DNA of 64,000 nt from Deinococcus budaensis (lineage in GTDB: Bacteria > Deinococcota > Deinococci > Deinococcales > Deinococcaceae), in contig NZ_JACHFN010000017.1 in assembly GCF_014201885.1 (NCBI RefSeq), forward strand, positions 1 through 64,000, written 5' to 3'. Shown here one piece after another: positions 59,074-64,000 of this stretch (positions are counted from its first letter, which is position 1; every line of letters starts with the position of its first letter). Position numbers and translations under genes: made by a program. The notes under the pieces were generated by a model. That model made no database searches and was not told the origin of the DNA. It was given only the letters and a program-made list of their open reading frames with translations.

Positions 59074-60675
59074 TCAGTGGGCGAAAAACACCAGGTCCTG
59101 CGGAACGCCGTCCGGCAGGGGCCGTTCCGGCTGCGTGGGCAGCGTGGCCGCCAGGCGCCTGGCCTCCGCGAGGTACGCCGCGTAGGGGACCGGGCCGTCC
59201 TCCCGCTCAGGCAAGTCGTCTCCGAAAAGGTCGGTTGGCGGCCCGTCGTCGGGATGCTTCCAGGCCCCGGTCTGCCAGTCCAGGGTGTACAGCGGCAAGA
59301 ACCGTTCCCCGTGGTCGGCCACGAACTGAACGGCGTCCAGCAGGAATTCGACCTCCTCGTCCGTCGCCCAGGGGGCCAGATTCAACCGGGTCCAGCCGGG
59401 CTTCAGGCCCGCGAGGTTGCCCGTGATGCAGCGCTGGTAGCGGGCACTCAGCGGCTCGCCGATCCCCAGCAGGGCGTGGCCGTAGGGACCGGCACAGGCG
59501 CAGCCGCCGCGAGACTGAATGCCGAACAGGTCATTGAGCAGCCGCACGACCAGCCGGGGGTGCAGGTAGGTGCCGTCCTGGCCCGTGCGGATCAGAAAGG
59601 AGAGAAACGCCAGTCGAGACGCGCCCGGCTCACCCAGCAGCCGCACGCGGGGATGAGGGTGCAGGCGGGCCAGCGCGCGCCCGAACAGCTCGTGTTCCCG
59701 GGCCGTCAGGCGCGCCACCCCCAGCTGTTCCTTGACCCGGAAGGCCAGGGCCGCGCGCAGCTTCCCGAGAATGGCCGGCGTCCCGGCGTCCTCCCGGGCC
59801 TCGATGTCGGCCACGTAGGCGTGGGTGGTCGGGGTCACGTAGCTGACCGTGCCTCCACCCGGCGTACTGGGGACGGCCAGGCGGTAGACGTGCGCCTGAA
59901 AGCACAGCAGGCCGGGGGTGCCGGGTCCGCCCACGAACTTGTGCGGACTCAGGAACACGGCGTCGTACCCGTCGGGCTGGCCCGGTTTCATGTCGATCTG
60001 AACGTAGGGACCGCTGGCCGCGAAGTCGAAGAACGCCAGAGCGCCGTGCCGGTGCAGCAGCCGGGCGACCGTCCGGGTATCGGTCAGCAGGCCCGTGACA
60101 TTGCTGGCCGCGCTGAACGAGCCGATTTTCGGGCGGCCCGCGAGGCGGGGATTCTGCAACAGGCTCCGCAGGGCCTCCAGATCCAGGTTGCCCCGGGAAC
60201 ACAGCGGCACCTCCACGACCTCGGCCAGCGTCTCGCGCCAGCTCACCTCGTTGCTGTGGTGTTCGTAGGGGCCGACAAAAACGATGGGCCGTTCACGCTC
60301 GGGCAGGGCCTGCAAGACCGCCGCCCGGTACACCTGCGGCACAGTCAGGCCCAGAATGTCCTGCAAACGGCGCACGGCGGCGGTGCTGCCCGACCCGCAG
60401 TACACCAGCTTGCAGGTCTCGTCGCCCCCCAGCTGCCCCTTGACGTACTTGGCCGCCTGATGGCTGAGCTGGGTGCAGTGCGCGCCTGTCGCGCTGTCCT
60501 CGGTGTGGGTGTTGGCATAGAGCGGGAGGGCGAGGTCACGAATGCGGTCCTCCACGCTGCGCAGCGCCCGCCCGGACGCCACGTAATCCGCGTACGTCAC
60601 GCGCCGCCGCCCGAAGGGCGTCCGGACCACGGCGTCCGTTCCTATCAGGTCCGCGCGGAGTGTTGCAAAGTCCAT
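59074..60675 (-). CDS. Class V aminotransferase / cysteine-desulfurase-like protein
   Basis: The 533-residue PLP enzyme shows class V motifs: YEHHSNEVSWRE, HGALAFFDFAASGPYVQIDM with the PLP-ring Asp, and SPHKFVGGPGTPG with the Schiff-base Lys. The segment GIQSRGGCACAGPYG holds two cysteines where the active-site Cys loop of NifS/SufS-type desulfurases lies. It is about 100 residues longer than SufS, with an extended C-terminus (DDGPPTDLFGDDLPEREDG). The reaction could be sulfur or selenium mobilisation or a true lyase or transamination. TAAGCT lies six bases before the ATG, as for a leaderless transcript. No suf or isc genes are adjacent. Confidence 0.88.
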   Translation of the reverse strand: MDFATLRADLIGTDAVVRTPFGRRRVTYADYVASGRALRSVEDRIRDLALPLYANTHTEDSATGAHCTQLSHQAAKYVKGQLGGDETCKLVYCGSGSTAAVRRLQDILGLTVPQVYRAAVLQALPERERPIVFVGPYEHHSNEVSWRETLAEVVEVPLCSRGNLDLEALRSLLQNPRLAGRPKIGSFSAASNVTGLLTDTRTVARLLHRHGALAFFDFAASGPYVQIDMKPGQPDGYDAVFLSPHKFVGGPGTPGLLCFQAHVYRLAVPSTPGGGTVSYVTPTTHAYVADIEAREDAGTPAILGKLRAALAFRVKEQLGVARLTAREHELFGRALARLHPHPRVRLLGEPGASRLAFLSFLIRTGQDGTYLHPRLVVRLLNDLFGIQSRGGCACAGPYGHALLGIGEPLSARYQRCITGNLAGLKPGWTRLNLAPWATDEEVEFLLDAVQFVADHGERFLPLYTLDWQTGAWKHPDDGPPTDLFGDDLPEREDGPVPYAAYLAEARRLAATLPTQPERPLPDGVPQDLVFFAH

Positions 60676-60736
60676 GAGGGCAGCTTAAGCCTTGCCTGAC
60701 GAGGCCGCAGCGGGGACCCGCCGGGGCCTGGGAAGG

Positions 60737-61768
60737 TCAGCGGGTCTTCGTCACCTTGCTCAGCAGGGGCGGGGCGTCGGGGTCCAGGCCCCGGTGCAGC
60801 GCGAGGTGCGCGGCGAAGAGATAGAAGGCCAGCGCGCTCGCCACCGGGTCGGTCAGCCCGTGCCCGGTCGCCGGGGTGGTCAGCGCACTTCCGGCCGCTG
60901 GCCCCAGGGTCCGCAGGTCCGCGCCACTGGCGCTCAGGTCGGCGTAGGCGCGCCGGGCCGCTTCCCCCGCCGCGTCCACCGAGGTGAAGCCCAGCAGCGC
61001 CACTCCCCCCGCCAGCAGCCGCTTGGGACCGTGGTCGAACTCCGCCGCCGAGTACGCCTCGGCGTGGATGCCGCAGGTCTCCTTGAGCTTGAGGGCCGCC
61101 TCCTGCGCCACCCCGTAATGCAGCCCGCGCGCCAGCACCAGCAGGTTGTCCAGCGACCGGTAACGCCCCGCCAGGTCGCGGGCCTGCTCCTCCAGGGTGA
61201 GGGTCTGTTCGAGGGCCTCCGGCAACGCCTCCAGAGCGTTCACCAGTTCGGGGTCGCCCGCCAGGGGGGCGATCACGGGCAGCAGGGCGGTCAGGCTGGC
61301 AAGGTAACTCTTGGTCGCCGCGACTGCCCGCTCCTCGCCGCAGCGCAGCGGCAGCACGAACTCGGCCTCGCGGGCGAGGTCGCTGCCTTCCACGTTGAGC
61401 AGCGCCACCGTGAGGGCGCCGCCCTGCCGGGCCATGCGGACGGTCTCGACCACGTCGGGACTGGCCCCCGACTGGGAGACGGCGATCACCAGCGCCCCGC
61501 GCAGGTCCAGCCGCGCGCCGTAGAGGGTATGGACGCTGGGACCCAGGCTGGCGACCGGGAGGGCCAGCCGGGTTTCGAGGGCGTATTTCAGCACCGTGCA
61601 GGCGTGGTCGCTGCTGCCCCGGGCGACGGTGACGGCGTAGGGCGGGCGGCGCTGGCGCAGGGCGGCGACCAGGGCCTGGGTGATCCCGGCGTTCTCGCCC
61701 AGTTGGCGGCGGACGACCTGCGGGGCCTCGCGGGCTTCTTGCAGCATCAGGGGACCAGGGGGGGTCAT
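60737..61768 (-). CDS. Double-SIS sugar-phosphate isomerase/deaminase
   Basis: This 343-residue protein has two SIS domains and resembles the isomerase half of GlmS without a glutaminase domain: VARGSSDHACTVLKYALE, AVSQSGASPDVVETVR, RAVAATKSYLA and ARGLHYGVAQEAALKLKET, with HAEAYSAAEFDHGPKRLL. Such proteins are usually glucosamine-6-phosphate deaminases (NagB-II) or AgaS-type isomerases. Remnants of a ROK kinase and an alpha-mannosidase immediately upstream suggest an amino-sugar or glycan degradation locus. The start has GGAGG nine bases upstream; an alternative ATG lies seven codons in. Confidence 0.88.
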   Translation of the reverse strand: MTPPGPLMLQEAREAPQVVRRQLGENAGITQALVAALRQRRPPYAVTVARGSSDHACTVLKYALETRLALPVASLGPSVHTLYGARLDLRGALVIAVSQSGASPDVVETVRMARQGGALTVALLNVEGSDLAREAEFVLPLRCGEERAVAATKSYLASLTALLPVIAPLAGDPELVNALEALPEALEQTLTLEEQARDLAGRYRSLDNLLVLARGLHYGVAQEAALKLKETCGIHAEAYSAAEFDHGPKRLLAGGVALLGFTSVDAAGEAARRAYADLSASGADLRTLGPAAGSALTTPATGHGLTDPVASALAFYLFAAHLALHRGLDPDAPPLLSKVTKTR

Positions 61769-61817
61769 GGGCAGGGGCCTCCAGAGCAGAGGGTGAGGGG
61801 GTGGGGCGGAGGGGCGG

Positions 61818-62005
61818 TCAGCGACACCGCTCCCGCGCCGACAGCGCCGCCCCCAAGAATATCTGGGTGTACCGGCGCAGGCCGACGCTGCCGCCCAGGC
61901 AGATCACGTCCAGCCCCAGCAGGCGGTGGGCATCCCGGAGGCGGCCTGCGAGGGCCGAAAGGGCCGGTTCCAACAGGTCCTGCGCCGCCGTGAAACTGCC
62001 CTCCG
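61818..62005 (-). pseudogene. C-terminal remnant of a ROK-family sugar kinase
   Basis: About 61 codons ending at TGA 61820-61818 encode GSFTAAQDLLEPALSALAGR and LDVICLGGSVGLRRYTQIFL. The GG[S/G] strand followed by a helix is the end of ROK or N-acetylglucosamine kinases. The N-terminal 240 or so residues are missing; the homology stops at the junction near 62005-62020. Confidence 0.72.
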
Positions 62006-62019
62006 CTCCCCGGCGCGTC

Positions 62020-62473
62020 CGGTTCCGTCCACGACGCGGAGGGCCAGGAACTGCCTGCCCAGCCGGTGGGCGCCGACGACGGCGAGCACGAGTTCACCTA
62101 CGCCCTTTATCCCCACCCCGGCCGCTGGGCAGAGGGCGGCACCGTGCGCGAGGCCGCCGACCTCAACAGCCCGCTGGTGGCGCTTCCCGTCTCCGGCCCG
62201 GTGCCCGCCGGAAGCCGGATCAGCGCCTCGGGCCTGCCGGTGGCGCTGGGGAGCCTCAAGAAGGCGGAGGAGGGCGAAGGCCTGATCCTGCGGCTGTACG
62301 AGCCGCATGGCGCGCGCGGGGAAGCCAGGCTCGAGATTGCGGGGCTGCGGCGGGCCGAGCGCGTGAACCTGCTACAGGAGGAAGCGCAGCCCCTCGCGCT
62401 CACGGGAGAAGGGGTGCAGCTCACCCTGCGCCCGTTCGAGGTGGTCACGCTCCGGCTGCACGTCGCGCCGTGA
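62020..62473 (+). pseudogene. C-terminal remnant of a GH38 alpha-mannosidase
   Basis: The plus strand encodes GEHEFTYALYPHPGRWAEGG, SLKKAEEGEGLILRLYEPHG, NLLQEEAQPLALTGEG and LRPFEVVTLRLHVAP, the final beta-domain of GH38 alpha-mannosidases (typically 800-1000 residues). Only about 150 codons remain, with no start codon of its own in a sensible context. It converges on the ROK remnant at the same junction. Confidence 0.82.
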
Positions 62474-62677
62474 ACGCCACGCCCCGCTTCCCCAGGTCGG
62501 ACCCGCTGGCGCCGTGGCCGCCGCCGGGGAGAGAAGCCCCCCACCGGAAGGGCCGCTCTCCGGCAGGAACCCGGCCTGCGCCGCCGCGCCTGTGCCGGAG
62601 ATGAAGGCCAGCTCAAGGCTTGAGTGGTCCTGGGCCGGGGGCGGCGTCAGGGAAGAGCCGCAATACTGCCCGGCGTG

Positions 62678-64000
62678 ATGTTCGCCCGTCGTCTGACCCG
62701 CTCTCTGGCCCTGCTGGGCCTGCTGAGTTCTTCTCTTGCCGCCGCCGCTCCGCTGGTGGTGTCCGCCGGGGGGCAAAGCGCCCTGCAACGCCCCGCCGTG
62801 CGCGCCGGAGACTCCTGGCTGCTGCCGCTGCGCGAGGTCGCCGCGCGCCTGGGGGTGGCGGTCCACAGCGGCGGCCAGCAGCTGGTGGCGGGGAGACTCA
62901 CAGTGTTTCTGGAGGCGCGCAGCCTGCTGATCGACGGGGTGCCGTATGCCGGTGGCCTGGGCTTCGGCGCGGACGGTGAGCCGCTGATCGAGGCGCGGTT
63001 GCTGGCCTACGCCCTGGGTGCCCAGGTCAGCACCGGACCCGCTGGAGAGCTGATTCTCACGCCGGGTCAGGCGCCGGCGGCGCGGCCGGCCAGCCCGGTG
63101 CCGGGCGGCCCTGTGCTCAACAGTCCTGCACCCGACAGTCCCGCGCCGGCCAGCCCCGGATCCCCCGCCAGCCCGGCGCCGGGAACGGCCCTCCCTGACC
63201 CCGGCAACGCGCCCCAGGCACGCTTCGTGACCAGCAAGGCCACCTACGCGCCGGGAGAGCAGGTGCAGTACACCGACTATTCCTTCGACCCCGAGGGGCT
63301 GAACCTCGCCCGGCAGTGGTCCGGCGCGCAGCCGGTGTTCTTTCAGCCGGGCGAGTACCCGGTGACCCTGACCGTCACCAACAGCAAGGGCGCGCGCAGC
63401 GCGCCGCTGACCCGGGTCATCCGGGTGCAGGGGGCCACGCTGGACACGCCGCTGACCTACGCCCTGCGGCACACCGCTGCTGGACAGACCTTTGCGGACC
63501 CGGGCGTCATGAGTTACCCCGCGCTGACGCCCACGCGGCTTTCTGCCCTGCCCGCCGCGCTGGTGTTCAGCGACTCGCCCGAGGCCCCCACCCAGCCGGG
63601 CGTGCTGTACCGTGACCGGGTCTCGGGCCGGGTGCGGGTCGTGGCCTACCACCTCAACCGCACCCCCCGGCCCGCCCGGCTGTACGTGCTGGCCCGCGCC
63701 AGCGGCGCGGCCGCCAGCAGCGTGCAGGTGCGCCGGGACGGCAGCGCCGCGCCGACGCGGCTGGAAAGTGTGCTGGGCCAGGTGTCGGTGCTGGACTTTC
63801 TCGCCAGCGGTGCGGGCGCGCGCCACACCCTGGGGGCGGGCGAACCGGCCGTGCTGTACGCCAGCCCCACCCTGCAACCCGGCCAGGGCGCCAAGGTCCT
63901 TCAGGACCTAGAGTTCAGCGGCCCCGCCGAGATCACCACCGTGCTGCTTGAGGAGGGCACGCCGCCCAGCGCCGCCACCCTCGCGGGCCTGCCTGTGCTG
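62678..64000 (+). CDS. Secreted stalk-domain protein, 3' end outside the window
   Basis: The frame is open to the right edge (441 codons visible). A signal peptide (RLTRSLALLGLLSSSLAAAA) is followed by a stalk domain like the copper-amine-oxidase N-terminal domain at about 25-125 (DSWLLPLREVAARLGVAVHS, LTVFLEARSLLIDGVP). Next come a Pro/Ser-rich linker and a PKD-like domain at about 185-265 (YAPGEQVQYTDYSFDPEGLN, EYPVTLTVTNSKG). The remainder is beta-rich and unassigned. The ATG at 62678 has AATACT ten bases upstream. It is exported and probably acts at the cell surface. Confidence 0.8.
   Translation, partial: MFARRLTRSLALLGLLSSSLAAAAPLVVSAGGQSALQRPAVRAGDSWLLPLREVAARLGVAVHSGGQQLVAGRLTVFLEARSLLIDGVPYAGGLGFGADGEPLIEARLLAYALGAQVSTGPAGELILTPGQAPAARPASPVPGGPVLNSPAPDSPAPASPGSPASPAPGTALPDPGNAPQARFVTSKATYAPGEQVQYTDYSFDPEGLNLARQWSGAQPVFFQPGEYPVTLTVTNSKGARSAPLTRVIRVQGATLDTPLTYALRHTAAGQTFADPGVMSYPALTPTRLSALPAALVFSDSPEAPTQPGVLYRDRVSGRVRVVAYHLNRTPRPARLYVLARASGAAASSVQVRRDGSAAPTRLESVLGQVSVLDFLASGAGARHTLGAGEPAVLYASPTLQPGQGAKVLQDLEFSGPAEITTVLLEEGTPPSAATLAGLPVL

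Overview
The window is G+C-rich DNA that most resembles a secondary replicon (megaplasmid or chromid) of a Deinococcus-type bacterium. Pointers are a DUF4388 protein, a Deinococcus-style ParA beginning FFNHAGG, several start codons preceded by TANNNT -10 boxes at leaderless-mRNA spacing, BTAD regulators, and large DUF11 surface proteins. Species cannot be named from the sequence. No rRNA, tRNA, CRISPR array or intact insertion sequence was seen.

Layout. (1) 1-802: a minus-strand GTPase/DUF4388 pair, the GTPase cut by the window edge. (2) 1.3-7.7 kb: a minus-strand purine-catabolic operon xdhA-xdhB-xdhC-ade. (3) 8.1-14.3 kb: the replicon core, made of a replication initiator, an origin with 13 iterons of core GATGTCCG and AT-rich flanks, a pseudouridine-degradation pair psuK-psuG, and parA-parB with a perfect AT-rich 22-bp palindrome inside parB that is a good parS candidate. 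(4) 14.5-29.4 kb: the most unusual part. A TPR-BTAD regulator diverges from a 35-codon secreted-peptide gene; then come a ThuA-like protein, a second BTAD regulator and a tight run of seven plus-strand genes. The run encodes small unassigned proteins, a PASTA-like protein, a 1745-residue protein carrying subtilase, peptidoglycan-binding, caspase-like, transglycosylase-like and DUF2272 parts, and an alpha/beta hydrolase with a near-copy of one peptidoglycan-binding module. (5) 29.4-41.2 kb: an APC-type transporter divergent from a histidine kinase/response regulator pair, a MATE exporter, a PfkB remnant and two further sensor kinases, one with an apparently dead CheB domain. (6) 41.3-45.5 kb: a small secreted protein, a RibD-like protein behind a VOC remnant, an MFS exporter and about 1.4 kb with no recognisable gene. 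(7) 45.5-58.4 kb: a five-gene minus-strand cell-surface operon of DUF11-type proteins and a putative outer-membrane barrel. (8) 58.6-64 kb: a GGDEF pseudogene, a class V aminotransferase, a double-SIS sugar-phosphate enzyme, ROK-kinase and GH38-mannosidase remnants cut at one shared junction, and a secreted stalk-domain protein running off the end.

How the parts fit: region 3 copies and segregates the replicon; regions 2 and 3 add salvage of purines and pseudouridine; region 7 builds or decorates the envelope; region 4 looks like a regulated, possibly secreted, multi-enzyme system of unknown purpose. At least four gene remnants (35.5, 42.4, 58.9 and 62.0 kb) show that the replicon has lost genes by deletion.
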